Numbered from the stretch's first letter, positions 8,201-16,143 are shown. The stretch: DNA of 64,000 nt from CADEDV01 sp964412375 (GCA_964412375.1 CAYPOD010000001.1:186001-250000), one strand, 5' to 3'. A program made the numbers and translations. The notes: a model not told the origin generated them from the sequence alone.

Positions 8201-8674
8201 ATGAAAAAGAATCTTATCGGCCTGGATGTATCCAAATCCAAAAAATTGGCTGAAAAGCTGAATGAATTGTTGGCCAATTTTCAACTTTTTTATATCAATT
8301 CCCGTGGATTCCACTGGAACATCCGGGGGAAAAAATTTTTTGAGCTGCACCTGAAATTTGAAGAGCTCTATACTGACACGCAGTTAAAGATTGATGAAGT
8401 GGCTGAACGCATTCTTACATTGGGTCATACCCCGGACCACTCATTTACTGATTACCTGGAGCAAGCCCGGATAAAGGAAATGAAAAATGTTGTCAACGGC
8501 GATGAAGCAGTAGCGTCTGTACTCGATTCATTCGGTCTTTTATTAGAGATCGAAAGAGAATTGCTCACTCTTTCTGCTGATACCGGCGACGAAGGCACCA
8601 ATGCCCTGATGAGTGATTATATCCGCCAGCAGGAAAAACTGGTGTGGATGTACTCAGCTTACCTGGATAAATAA
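8201..8674 (+). CDS. dps: Dps/ferritin-like DNA-protection protein
   Basis: This is a 157-residue Dps family protein. The ferroxidase signature FHWNIRG, followed by FELHLKFEELY and later DEVAERI, gives the inter-subunit iron site of Dps dodecamers, which remove peroxide while storing iron. I start it at the ATG at 8201 rather than the in-frame TTG at 8183, because that leaves room for the promoter box ending at 8185. It follows the YeeE pair and precedes an acetolactate-decarboxylase-like gene by 11 bases. A peroxide-protection gene inside a sulfide island fits the oxidative stress of reactive sulfur. Confidence 0.88.
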   Translation: MKKNLIGLDVSKSKKLAEKLNELLANFQLFYINSRGFHWNIRGKKFFELHLKFEELYTDTQLKIDEVAERILTLGHTPDHSFTDYLEQARIKEMKNVVNGDEAVASVLDSFGLLLEIERELLTLSADTGDEGTNALMSDYIRQQEKLVWMYSAYLDK

Positions 8675-8685
8675 AAGGCTAGTAA

Positions 8686-9387
8686 ATGAAAATAGTACTC
8701 GCTGCATTTATTACAACATTATTTCTGTATCCCACACCCCCTGTTGAAGTGAAAGTTGCCGGAGAAATGAAAAAGATCATGAGGCAGGCTGATTTGTCTG
8801 CTCATATTTCTCTGGATACTCTCGTTAATAAGCCACATATCTATGGTCTAGGCCCAGCCGAAGATATAAAAGGCGAAATCCTTATTATAGACAGTAAACC
8901 TTATTGGTGTAAAGTGGATGCTGAGCAACCCGTAACAGTGGTTAATGACAAAATAAAAGCAGCTATGCTTGTTTATGCACAGGTCCCGGGCTGGAAACCG
9001 GTCAACATTTCTGACGAGATAAACGACTATACTTCACTAGAGAAAGCTGTAGAGAAATTTGCTTTACAAAACGGACAAAATCTTGATGAGCCATTCCCTT
9101 TCCTGATAAACGGAAAAATTACCAATGCCTCCTGGCATATCATTGACTGGAAAGATGGCGTTGCTCATACATTTGACAACCACAAACAATTTGCGAAGTA
9201 TGGCAGCTTTGCAAACGAGGAAGTTGTATTGCTTGGTTTTTACTCTAATAAACATCACAGCATCTTCACCCACCACAGCACTAACATGCATGTTCACATC
9301 ATGGATGTGAAAAAAAAGATAGTGGGGCACCTCGAAGAAATTATTGCAGCACAAAACAGTTTGACGATCTTAATACCTAATGACTAA
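8686..9387 (+). CDS. Exported acetolactate decarboxylase-like protein
   Basis: This 233-residue protein has a short hydrophobic N-terminus (MKIVLAAFITTLFLY) that looks like a signal peptide. The body resembles acetolactate decarboxylase: YGLGPAEDIKGEILIID near residues 57-73 parallels the family's YGVGTFDGLDGE segment, and HHSTNMHVHIMD near 200-211 gives the HxH zinc ligands. True family enzymes convert 2-acetolactate to acetoin in fermentation. Export and the sulfur and heme neighbours argue for some other role. It overlaps the next ATG by 1 base. The family match is by eye and the function is open. Confidence 0.5.
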   Translation: MKIVLAAFITTLFLYPTPPVEVKVAGEMKKIMRQADLSAHISLDTLVNKPHIYGLGPAEDIKGEILIIDSKPYWCKVDAEQPVTVVNDKIKAAMLVYAQVPGWKPVNISDEINDYTSLEKAVEKFALQNGQNLDEPFPFLINGKITNASWHIIDWKDGVAHTFDNHKQFAKYGSFANEEVVLLGFYSNKHHSIFTHHSTNMHVHIMDVKKKIVGHLEEIIAAQNSLTILIPND

Positions 9388-10703
9388 TGAAACATTTATT
9401 GCCTGCGTTACTCCTGCTTTTAGTCAGCCAAATGGTCATTGCGCAAGATAATTTTCCTTTTATCCTGAAACTCGAACCGGTGATCCCCGGAGGTTTTACG
9501 GGTCTGCAATCCTATGCATGGGCAAAATCAGGCAGTAAAGTTTTGCTTGTTGGTGGTAGAACTGACGGACTACATCGCCGGCAACCATTTGCTGCCTTTA
9601 ATAAAAAATATAATAATACAGATTTCGTAGTGATAGATCTGCAAAGTGAAAAAGTTTGGAAAAAATCTGTCAACGGTTTGCCTGCAAAGCTGGCAGAACA
9701 ATTACAAAGCTCCAATATGGAATTTTTCCAGGAGCAAAATAGCTTGTTCATTATTGGCGGATATGGATACAGCGAGACAGCAAGAGATCATATTACCCAC
9801 CCTTACCTGGTATCCATAAAAGTGACAGAACTGATCAATGCAATTACGGATGGTAAAGAAATAACTCCATATATAATACAAACCAAAGACGACAGAATGG
9901 CCGTTACCGGTGGAAGACTAAATAAACTGGGCAATCTATTTTATCTCGTCGGAGGTCAGCGGTTTGATGGCCGTTATAATCCGCACGGTCCTGATCATGG
10001 CCCCGGATTTTCACAACAATACACTAACCAGATCAGGAAATTCTCCGTAACAGAAAAAAACGGAGAGCTGGCAATTGAGAATTATTTCGCTGTCACAGAC
10101 ACTGCACTGCTACACCGCAGAGATTACAACCTGCTGAACCAGTATGATGAAAACGGCAGAGAAATACTGACGATTTACTCAGGAGTATTTCAATACAATA
10201 AAGAATTGCCATTTACCACTCTAATTGATATTACTGATGATAACCACCGGGAAGTTCCAAGCTTCAACCAGCAGTTCAGTAATTACCATTCGGCAACTTT
10301 ACCGGCTTATGATCAAAAAAGCAGAACGCTTTACTCGATATTTTTTGGAGGCATTGCCCAGAACTTTATAGCCAGTGACGGTACAATAAAAATGGATAAT
10401 AATGTTCCTTTTGTCAATCATATCAGTGTGGTAGAAAGAAAAGGCAATACTGTGAAAGAACACCTGCTGACTGAAAAACTCTCAGGCTACTTTGGCGCAG
10501 CTGCAGAATTTATTCCTGCATCAGAAAAACTATTTTCCTCCAACGGGATACTGCAACTGGAGAAAACCGGTAGAAAACCATTGCTGGCCGGATATATTAT
10601 TGGAGGAATTGACAGCCGGTCTCCCAATGTATTCTGGAGTAATGAAGCGGAGCCCAGCCGGGCCTCACCTGTGATCTGGAAAGTGTATATTACCAGGAAA
10701 TAA
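9387..10703 (+). CDS. Exported kelch-like beta-propeller protein
   Basis: This 438-residue protein begins with a signal peptide ending in VIAQ. Repeated units of the type LLVGGRTDG, FIIGGYGYS, YLVGGQRFDG and YIIGGIDSR, spaced roughly 60-120 residues apart, are the GG-containing strands of kelch beta propellers. No catalytic residues are evident; related folds act as binding scaffolds or sialate mutarotases. It overlaps the upstream stop by one base and is followed by a heme protein after 8 bases, so it belongs to the dps-led unit. Function unknown. Confidence 0.55.
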   Translation: MKHLLPALLLLLVSQMVIAQDNFPFILKLEPVIPGGFTGLQSYAWAKSGSKVLLVGGRTDGLHRRQPFAAFNKKYNNTDFVVIDLQSEKVWKKSVNGLPAKLAEQLQSSNMEFFQEQNSLFIIGGYGYSETARDHITHPYLVSIKVTELINAITDGKEITPYIIQTKDDRMAVTGGRLNKLGNLFYLVGGQRFDGRYNPHGPDHGPGFSQQYTNQIRKFSVTEKNGELAIENYFAVTDTALLHRRDYNLLNQYDENGREILTIYSGVFQYNKELPFTTLIDITDDNHREVPSFNQQFSNYHSATLPAYDQKSRTLYSIFFGGIAQNFIASDGTIKMDNNVPFVNHISVVERKGNTVKEHLLTEKLSGYFGAAAEFIPASEKLFSSNGILQLEKTGRKPLLAGYIIGGIDSRSPNVFWSNEAEPSRASPVIWKVYITRK

Positions 10704-10711
10704 TAGTAAAA

Positions 10712-11281
10712 ATGAAAATACTTGCAATTATAGTTTCACTGGTAATCCTGTTTTCCTGTAAGGGAAATAATACATTCAATGATTCTACTGATTTGAAAAG
10801 CAAGGGTGACTCACTTATAGCCAAAACATTTGACACACTCAGAAATACTTTGCTAAATACGATCAGCCAAAAAGGTATTCCCGGTGCCATTCATTTTTGC
10901 AATACAGAAGCGTTGTCATTAACTGCCGCCTATTCGAATAAAGAAATTAAGATCAGGAGAGCCACGGATAAGTATCGTAATCCTGCCAACAAAGCCGACA
11001 GTATGGAGCAACGGTTACTCGATTATTTTCAACAGCAGCGCAAAGAACAAAAAGAGATGGCTGCAGTGCTGGAACAGGATAAACAAGGCAGAAAACATTA
11101 TTTTAAACCTATCATCATGCAGGGCATGTGCCTGAATTGTCATGGCAAAAAAGACGAATCCATAATGCCGGAAACCTGGGAAGCGATCCGGAAATTTTAT
11201 CCTGCCGACCTTGCCATCAATTATAAAGAGGGTGACCTAAGAGGTCTTTGGCATATAATTTTTGATGTGGCGGGAAAATAA
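10712..11281 (+). CDS. DUF3365 heme-binding lipoprotein
   Basis: This 189-residue protein has a lipoprotein signal with the lipobox Cys at LFSCKGN (C17), so it is anchored in the cell envelope. The core matches DUF3365 (Tll0287-like): IHFCNTEAL, then KIRRATDKYRNPANKAD, and a c-type heme motif CLNCH near residue 143. Such domains carry one covalent heme and act as sensors or redox carriers. It closes the plus-strand unit from dps and converges on the thioredoxin gene (11296). A gas- or sulfide-sensing role is possible but not shown. Confidence 0.75.
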   Translation: MKILAIIVSLVILFSCKGNNTFNDSTDLKSKGDSLIAKTFDTLRNTLLNTISQKGIPGAIHFCNTEALSLTAAYSNKEIKIRRATDKYRNPANKADSMEQRLLDYFQQQRKEQKEMAAVLEQDKQGRKHYFKPIIMQGMCLNCHGKKDESIMPETWEAIRKFYPADLAINYKEGDLRGLWHIIFDVAGK

Positions 11282-11295
11282 AACGGATTACACTG

Positions 11296-11670
11296 TTACT
11301 CATTCCCGGCTACGGGAGCCAATAATTTTTCTTCGATCACCTGCCGGAAAATATGTTTGGGGAATGCTCCCGGCTGCATGAACGGTTCGCCATCTGCCCC
11401 GATAAAAAGTATGGTTGGGATACTTTGTATGCCAAATACGGCCGCCAATTCCTGTTCAACATCGGTGTCAACTTTATAGATCACTATTCTGCCTTCATAT
11501 TCAACAGCAAGTTCCTCTAGTATCGGGGCTACCATTTTACAAGGACCGCACCAGTCAGCATAAAAATCAATGATTGCAGGCAGGTTTCCCTGGTATTTCC
11601 AGTCCTGCTCTGTTTCATAGTTAAATACTTTTTCCTTGAAGTCCTTTGTGGTCATTTTAACGGTGGCCAT
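11296..11670 (-). CDS. Thioredoxin
   Basis: This 124-residue cytoplasmic thioredoxin has WCGPCK with C41 and C44, and the cis-Pro segment SIPTILF. It has about 20 extra residues at the N-terminus compared with E. coli thioredoxin. It is monocistronic: convergent with the heme gene and preceded by its own Crp-like site and a perfect TACTTTTG box. A role in reducing persulfides or rhodanese-bound sulfur would fit the context. Confidence 0.92.
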   Translation of the reverse strand: MATVKMTTKDFKEKVFNYETEQDWKYQGNLPAIIDFYADWCGPCKMVAPILEELAVEYEGRIVIYKVDTDVEQELAAVFGIQSIPTILFIGADGEPFMQPGAFPKHIFRQVIEEKLLAPVAGNE

Positions 11671-11684
11671 GCTATTAATTTATT

Positions 11685-11729
11685 CAAAAGTAACAGAGAC
11701 CTTTCATATTAATAGTGATTATTATCACA
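11685..11729 (-). promoter_or_regulatory. Crp/Fnr-like site and -7 box of the thioredoxin gene
   Basis: On the plus strand AGTGATTATTATCACA (11714-11729) matches the palindrome at 9 of 10 positions. The minus-strand box TACTTTTG (11692 down to 11685) is a perfect TAnnTTTG and starts exactly 29.5 bases from the palindrome centre. The thioredoxin ATG follows at 11670, giving a leader of about 10 bases. Confidence 0.72.
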
Positions 11730-11758
11730 AAAGAAACCGGCTCGAAGGAGCCGGTTTC
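11729..11758 (-). terminator. Intrinsic terminator of the second MBL-rhodanese gene
   Basis: GAAACCGGCTC (11733-11743) and GAGCCGGTTTC (11748-11758) form a perfect 11-bp stem with a 4-base loop. Read on the minus strand it is followed by TTTTGTGATAA. It lies 24 bases past the stop at 11782 and directly abuts the thioredoxin activator site. Confidence 0.8.
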
Positions 11759-11781
11759 GCACCAATAAATCATTACAATAA

Positions 11782-13206
11782 TTATAGCATCGTAACCGGA
11801 GCCATATATCTTGTCTTTCCCAGCCCTGTCTGGCTCAGCGCCTTATACCCACCGCGGATATTCACCAGGTTTTCAAACCCTCTTGATTTCAAAATGGAAC
11901 ACATAATAACTGAACGATAACCACCAGCACAGTGAATATGATATTTTTTATTCTTGTCCAACTGCGCCATATTCTGGTTAATAAAATCCAACGGGAAGTT
12001 TTCAGCCATAACAAGATGTTCGGAGTCGTATTCGCTCTTCCTTCTTGCATCCAGCAGGTTGATGGCCTCAATGCCGCTTTCATACAAAGCCGCAAAGGTT
12101 TCCGCATCTGTTTCTTCCAGCGAACCGGTTTTAAAACCCGCCGTCTTCCATGCCCAGATGCCATCTTTCAGAAAGCCAACCGTGTTGTCATATCCCACTC
12201 TTGACAGCCGAACCACCACTTCTTCTTCCCTGCCTTCATCCGCAATAAAAAGAATGGGCTGTTTCAGGTCTGTTATCAGGGTTCCCACCCAGGGTGCGAA
12301 ATTGTCATCAAGACCAATGAAAATCGAACCTGGGATATACTCTGCTGCAAATGCATCTTTACTGCGGGTGTCCAGAACCAGGGCTTCCATGCTTTCCCAC
12401 ACAGCCTGGAATTCCCTTGCACTGAGCGGACGTTTTCCTCTTGCTAATACAGCATCAATACTTTCCATATCACCCGTCAGGTTCATCAATACATTCAGCG
12501 GAAAATATTGCGGGGGTTCCACCAATCCTTCTGTCACTGCTTTGATAAATTCTTGCTTTGTCATATCGGCCCTGAGTGCATAGTTCACCTGCTTCTGGTG
12601 ACCGAGTGTATCTGTTGTTTCCTTGCTCATATTCTTTCCGCAGGCACTTCCGGCCCCGTGACCGGGATAAACGATCACATCATCTGGTAATGTCATTATT
12701 TTATTGCGGAGTGATTCAAATAAACGACCAGCCAGTATTTCCGGTGTAATTTCAGCTTTTATTTTTTGCACCAGGTCCGGTCTGCCTACATCCCCGATAA
12801 AAAGTGTATCACCGGTGAAGATGGAGTGTTCCTTCCCATTTTCATCCAGCAATAAATAGGTGGTTGATTCCATAGTATGTCCGGGGGTATGCAATACCCG
12901 GATTTTCACATTGCCCAGCTTCAATTCTTCATTATCCTTAGCGATATAGGCTTCATAACCCGGGGCTGCCGTTGGACCAAAAACAATAGTGGCCCCTGTT
13001 TTTTTGGCAAGATCAATATGGCCGCTGACAAAGTCGGCATGAAAATGCGTTTCAAGAATATACTTTATTCTTGCACGGCTTCGCTCCGCCCTCTCTATAT
13101 AAGGTTTTGTTTCCCGCAGCGGATCAATGATAGCAGCTTCCCCGTTACTTTCTATGTAATACGCAGCCTCAGCCAAACAGCCGGTATAAATTTGTTCTAT
13201 CCTCAT
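11782..13206 (-). CDS. Persulfide dioxygenase-like MBL-fold protein fused to two rhodanese domains (second copy)
   Basis: This 474-residue paralogue of the gene at 50-1450 has the same architecture. The ETHE1-like domain has H54-x-H56-x-D58, HTPGHT and TGDTLFIGDVGRPDL. The first rhodanese domain has no active Cys; the second carries C426 in CAGGYRS. Two such enzymes in one island suggest different substrates, for example glutathione persulfide and a protein persulfide. It is transcribed alone, divergently from the sulfide:quinone oxidoreductase gene, with its own Crp-like site and a terminator. Cytoplasmic; no signal peptide seen. Confidence 0.87.
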   Translation of the reverse strand: MRIEQIYTGCLAEAAYYIESNGEAAIIDPLRETKPYIERAERSRARIKYILETHFHADFVSGHIDLAKKTGATIVFGPTAAPGYEAYIAKDNEELKLGNVKIRVLHTPGHTMESTTYLLLDENGKEHSIFTGDTLFIGDVGRPDLVQKIKAEITPEILAGRLFESLRNKIMTLPDDVIVYPGHGAGSACGKNMSKETTDTLGHQKQVNYALRADMTKQEFIKAVTEGLVEPPQYFPLNVLMNLTGDMESIDAVLARGKRPLSAREFQAVWESMEALVLDTRSKDAFAAEYIPGSIFIGLDDNFAPWVGTLITDLKQPILFIADEGREEEVVVRLSRVGYDNTVGFLKDGIWAWKTAGFKTGSLEETDAETFAALYESGIEAINLLDARRKSEYDSEHLVMAENFPLDFINQNMAQLDKNKKYHIHCAGGYRSVIMCSILKSRGFENLVNIRGGYKALSQTGLGKTRYMAPVTML

Positions 13207-13306
13207 GATTATATTTTTTTGATGAATGAATTTTTTTGCAAGCCAGGCCGGATGTTATGGACACCGGGAGGTGCAGGATTTTTTCATTCTTTGTGATTTA
13301 ATACAG

Positions 13307-13351
13307 CAAAATTGATGGCGAACACCCCGGGCCGAAATGACATTTGTCACA
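13307..13351 (-). promoter_or_regulatory. Crp/Fnr-like site and -7 box of the second MBL-rhodanese gene
   Basis: AATGACATTTGTCACA (13336-13351, centre 13343.5) contains the perfect 12-bp palindrome TGACATTTGTCA and matches TGTGA-N6-TCACA at 8 of 10 positions. The minus-strand box CAATTTTG (13314 down to 13307) begins exactly 29.5 bases from the centre. The ATG is at 13206, so the leader would be about 95 bases, longer than at the other island promoters. Confidence 0.55.
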
Positions 13352-13416
13352 AAAAGGATTGACAATTATCATACGGATCTGCCTAAACATATGATTCCCG
13401 GTGACAACTGGCAAAA

Positions 13417-13462
13417 TGTGATTTGTATCACACTACCTGCCCTAAACATGGCTGTACTTTAG
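13417..13462 (+). promoter_or_regulatory. Crp/Fnr-like site and -7 box of the sulfide:quinone oxidoreductase gene
   Basis: TGTGATTTGTATCACA (13417-13432) is a perfect 10/10 palindrome. TACTTTAG (13455-13462) is a TAnnTTTG-like box starting 30.5 bases from the centre. The start codon is at 13482. This and the minus-strand site at 13336-13351 share one divergent intergenic region. Confidence 0.7.
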
Positions 13463-13481
13463 CAGCATAATATATTGAATC

Positions 13482-14681
13482 ATGACAAACCAACATCAGA
13501 TCATCATTGTGGGTGGCGGCAATGCCGGTATTTCTGTTGCGGCCCGCCTATTGAGAAAAAACAAACATCTTGATATAGCTATTATTGAGCCCTCAGAAAA
13601 ACACTATTACCAGCCAGCATGGACCCTGGTGGGGGGCGGAACCTATAACATAAAGGATACCATAAAGGATGAAGCTGCTGTAATACCACCCGGGGCCAAA
13701 TGGATTAAAGACGCTGTGGTATCCTTTCAACCTGATCACAATACTATAACAACTAAACTGGGTAATGTCTATACATATGAATATTTAATTGTTGCACCCG
13801 GAATAAAACTGGATTGGGAAAAGGTAAAAGGACTGAAGGAAACCATCGGAAAGAATGCTGTTACCAGCAACTATGCTGCTGAATTTGCTCCTTATACTTT
13901 TGAATGCATCAAATCCATGAAAGAAGGAATGACAGCCATGTTCACCAGTCCTTCTACAGCATTGAAATGTGGCGGCGCCCCGCAAAAGATAACCTACCTG
14001 GCAGCAGATTATTTCAGAAGGCACGGATTGATGGGTAAAGTAAAAGTTGATTTCTCCACTGCAGGAAAAGTAGTTTTTGGAATAAAAAAATATGCGGTGG
14101 AATTGCAGAAAATAGTGGACAAACTGCAGGTTCAGATGAATTACCGACATGATCTTATTGCTGTGGATGGCCCGGGGAAAACAGCCACCTTTAAAGTGAC
14201 TGATGAAATCGGCAACACATCAGAGGTAACCAAACATTTTGATATGCTGCATGTAACGCCGCCGCAGGCAGCTCCAGATTTTATTGCTCAAAGCCCACTG
14301 GCAAATGATAAAGGCTGGGTTGATGTTGATAAGCATACACTGCAACATCTTCGCTATAAAAACATTTTTGGTATCGGAGATGCCACCAGCACACCCAATG
14401 GTAAAACGGGGGCTGCTGTAAGAAAACAGGCGCCTGTGCTGCTGCAAAATCTCTTTTCGCTGATGAACGGAAAGGAACTGACTGCGAAATATAATGGTTA
14501 CACAAGCTGCCCTATCGTTGTGGGTTATGGCAAACTGATTTTAGCCGAATTTGACTATGACAACACCCCAAGAGAAACGTTCCCGTTCGATCAAAGCAAA
14601 CCAAGATGGAGTATGTGGGTATTAAAAAAATACATACTGCCCTGGTTATACTGGCATAAAATACTGACAGGAAAAATGTAG
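13482..14681 (+). CDS. sqr: Sulfide:quinone oxidoreductase, type II (SQOR-like)
   Basis: This is a 399-residue FAD enzyme. The N-terminal dinucleotide fold IIIVGGGNAGISVAARL (7-23) binds FAD. The catalytic Cys pair is C163 in LKCGGAPQKI and C343 in YTSCPIVVGYG, the same local motifs as human mitochondrial SQOR. The C-terminal hydrophobic stretch MWVLKKYILPWLYW fits monotopic attachment to the inner membrane. It oxidises sulfide and delivers electrons to quinone, placing the sulfane sulfur on a thiol acceptor, which feeds the MBL-rhodanese enzymes. It has its own promoter with a perfect Crp-like site. Confidence 0.9.
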   Translation: MTNQHQIIIVGGGNAGISVAARLLRKNKHLDIAIIEPSEKHYYQPAWTLVGGGTYNIKDTIKDEAAVIPPGAKWIKDAVVSFQPDHNTITTKLGNVYTYEYLIVAPGIKLDWEKVKGLKETIGKNAVTSNYAAEFAPYTFECIKSMKEGMTAMFTSPSTALKCGGAPQKITYLAADYFRRHGLMGKVKVDFSTAGKVVFGIKKYAVELQKIVDKLQVQMNYRHDLIAVDGPGKTATFKVTDEIGNTSEVTKHFDMLHVTPPQAAPDFIAQSPLANDKGWVDVDKHTLQHLRYKNIFGIGDATSTPNGKTGAAVRKQAPVLLQNLFSLMNGKELTAKYNGYTSCPIVVGYGKLILAEFDYDNTPRETFPFDQSKPRWSMWVLKKYILPWLYWHKILTGKM

Positions 14682-14725
14682 ATAAGCTGTGCTGATGAGA
14701 AAGTGGTCGCTGGTGGCCGCTTTAT

Positions 14726-14770
14726 TGTAACTATTGTCACTGTTGTTATTACCAAAGCGAGGCAATTTTG
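14726..14770 (+). promoter_or_regulatory. Crp/Fnr-like site and -7 box of the DUF2892 gene
   Basis: TGTAACTATTGTCACT (14726-14741) matches the palindrome at 8 of 10 positions. CAATTTTG (14763-14770) starts 29.5 bases from the centre. The arrangement supports the ATG at 14788 as the start rather than a TTG at 14734, which would lie inside the site. Confidence 0.5.
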
Positions 14771-14787
14771 GACAAAATAGCCATAAT

Positions 14788-15039
14788 ATGATATTTCTAA
14801 AAAAACTGAAAAGTGGCTGGACCACATTAAAAATCCTGAGGGTTGGCCTCGGGGCCGTAATTTTGTATTCTTCAGTTGAATCAGATCATACCGGTGGAAT
14901 GATTGCCGGAAGTATACTACTGCTCTTTGGCTTATTTACGGACGGGGTTTGCTGTATGACCGGTAATTGCTACACAACCCCTGCATACAAGGATTCAACA
15001 CTGGAAAATGTAACGTATGAAGAACTGGATAATAAATAA
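14788..15039 (+). CDS. Small membrane protein, DUF2892/YgaP transmembrane-domain-like
   Basis: This 83-residue protein has two hydrophobic helices (about 18-30 and 37-52, with GGMIAGSILLLFGLFTDGVCC) followed by Cys residues and a polar tail. This resembles the DUF2892 membrane domain that is fused to rhodanese in YgaP of other bacteria. Here it is stand-alone but lies among rhodanese and thioredoxin genes. It overlaps the next gene by 23 bases, so the run to 15995 is probably one operon. Function in sulfur handling is inferred from this association. Confidence 0.65.
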   Translation: MIFLKKLKSGWTTLKILRVGLGAVILYSSVESDHTGGMIAGSILLLFGLFTDGVCCMTGNCYTTPAYKDSTLENVTYEELDNK

Positions 15040-15226
15040 TAAACTACTAATTGCCGGGGTGATTATTGGAGCCGCAGGTGGGTTTCTTTACTGGCAACAA
15101 ATTGGCTGCAACAGCGGCACCTGCCGGATTACTTCACAATGGCAAAACAGTACCGGTTATGGTGCTTTGATGGGAGGGCTTCTTTTTAGCCTGTTCAAAA
15201 AAAACAAAGATGACAACTCAAAATAA
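15017..15226 (+). CDS. Small membrane protein, DUF6132-like
   Basis: This is a 69-residue protein. After seven residues comes a hydrophobic helix LLIAGVIIGAAGGFLYW, then a short loop with two Cys (GCNSGTCRI) and a second helix GALMGGLLFSLF. Proteins of this type (DUF6132) are commonly found next to thioredoxin and rhodanese genes in Bacteroidota, as I recall. The paired Cys suggests a redox or sulfur-binding loop in the periplasm. It overlaps both neighbours (23 and 17 bases), so translation is coupled. Confidence 0.65.
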   Translation: MKNWIINNKLLIAGVIIGAAGGFLYWQQIGCNSGTCRITSQWQNSTGYGALMGGLLFSLFKKNKDDNSK

Positions 15227-15527
15227 ACGGGAAAGTTTCAGTGACATCATTCATGGCAACACTCCAGTGCTGGTTGATTTCACAGCAGAATGGTGCGGCC
15301 CCTGCAAAATGATGAAGCCGGAGCTGGAAGAACTGCACAAAAGAATGGCAGAAAAGCTTCGCATTATCAAAGTGGATATTGATAAAAGTCCGGGTGCAGC
15401 AAATGAATTTGCTGTGCAAAGTGTTCCTACGCTGATCCTGTTTAAAAGTGGCAAACAACTCTGGCGGCAATCAGGGTTGATTCAAGCCCGGTCGCTGGAA
15501 AAAATAATTGAGCAGCATATAAACTAA
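15210..15527 (+). CDS. Thioredoxin
   Basis: This is a 105-residue thioredoxin of standard length with WCGPCK (C29, C32) and the cis-Pro segment SVPTLILF. It has no signal peptide, so it should work in the cytoplasm. Its start lies within the end of the DUF6132-like gene. A second thioredoxin is encoded at 11296; having two in one sulfide island suggests that thiol reduction is a bottleneck, for example reducing persulfide on rhodaneses. Confidence 0.92.
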   Translation: MTTQNKRESFSDIIHGNTPVLVDFTAEWCGPCKMMKPELEELHKRMAEKLRIIKVDIDKSPGAANEFAVQSVPTLILFKSGKQLWRQSGLIQARSLEKIIEQHIN

Positions 15528-15536
15528 GAACTATTC

Positions 15537-15995
15537 ATGAGTGAATCTAAAGCACATCGCGGATACCTCGCTTCAGCATTAAGCTGTCGTTGTCCCCGTT
15601 GTCGTGAAGGCAAATTGTTTAAGCACCCGGTCAGCATCAGTATGAAGAAGAACATGCAGATGAACAAAACCTGCCAGGTATGCGGACAAGCCACTGAAAT
15701 TGAAGTCGGTTTTTATTATGGTACCAGTTATGTTAGTTATGCATTAACCGTAGCCCTGAGTGTAGCAACATTAGTAGCCTGGTGGATGATCATTGGACTT
15801 TCTACTAATGATAATCGTTTTTTCTACTGGCTGGGCTTTAATGCTGTATTTCTTATCCTGCTGCAGCCCTGGTTGATGCGGCTGAGCCGAAGTCTCTGGA
15901 TCTCCTGGTTTGTAAAATATAACCCGGAATGGGAACATCAACAGCCAATTGATGTATCGGAAAGACTGAATGCTGACCAGGCAAATAACTGGTAA
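15537..15995 (+). CDS. DUF983 zinc-ribbon membrane protein
   Basis: This 152-residue protein begins with Cys pairs (CRCPRCREG near 17-25 and CQVCG near 46-50) that should form a zinc ribbon. It continues with two membrane helices (around 65-85 and 95-112). This layout is DUF983, a conserved but uncharacterised family. It follows the thioredoxin by 9 bases and probably ends the operon. No sulfur role has been established for the family. Confidence 0.8.
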   Translation: MSESKAHRGYLASALSCRCPRCREGKLFKHPVSISMKKNMQMNKTCQVCGQATEIEVGFYYGTSYVSYALTVALSVATLVAWWMIIGLSTNDNRFFYWLGFNAVFLILLQPWLMRLSRSLWISWFVKYNPEWEHQQPIDVSERLNADQANNW

Positions 15996-16034
15996 GAAAA
16001 CGAATAATCCCTTATTTTTGCTGCCCTTATAACC

Positions 16035-16122
16035 GGAGACTTGTCCGAGTGGTTGAAGGAGCACGCCTGGAAAGTGTGTATACCTCAAAAGGGTATCGAG
16101 GGTTCGAATCCCTCAGTCTCCG
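16035..16122 (+). tRNA. tRNA-Ser(GGA)
   Basis: The acceptor stem GGAGACT pairs with AGTCTCC (16115-16121) with discriminator G. The anticodon arm is CACGC-CTGGAAA-GTGTG, giving anticodon GGA for serine codons UCC/UCU. A long variable arm follows, as expected for tRNA-Ser. The T arm is GAGGG-TTCGAAT-CCCTC. The 3' CCA is not encoded. It marks the boundary between the sulfur island and the glycan locus. Confidence 0.95.
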
Positions 16123-16143
16123 CTGGTAAAAACTTTTGTTTAT

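Noticed and set aside
14734..14787. In-frame TTG start 18 codons upstream of the DUF2892 gene
   Set aside because: It would start inside the Crp-like palindrome and upstream of the -7 box; the ATG at 14788 gives the usual protein length.
11636..15470. Long opposite-strand frames over the MBL-rhodanese and thioredoxin genes
   Set aside because: They shadow well-supported genes, show no family motifs and no plausible start context.
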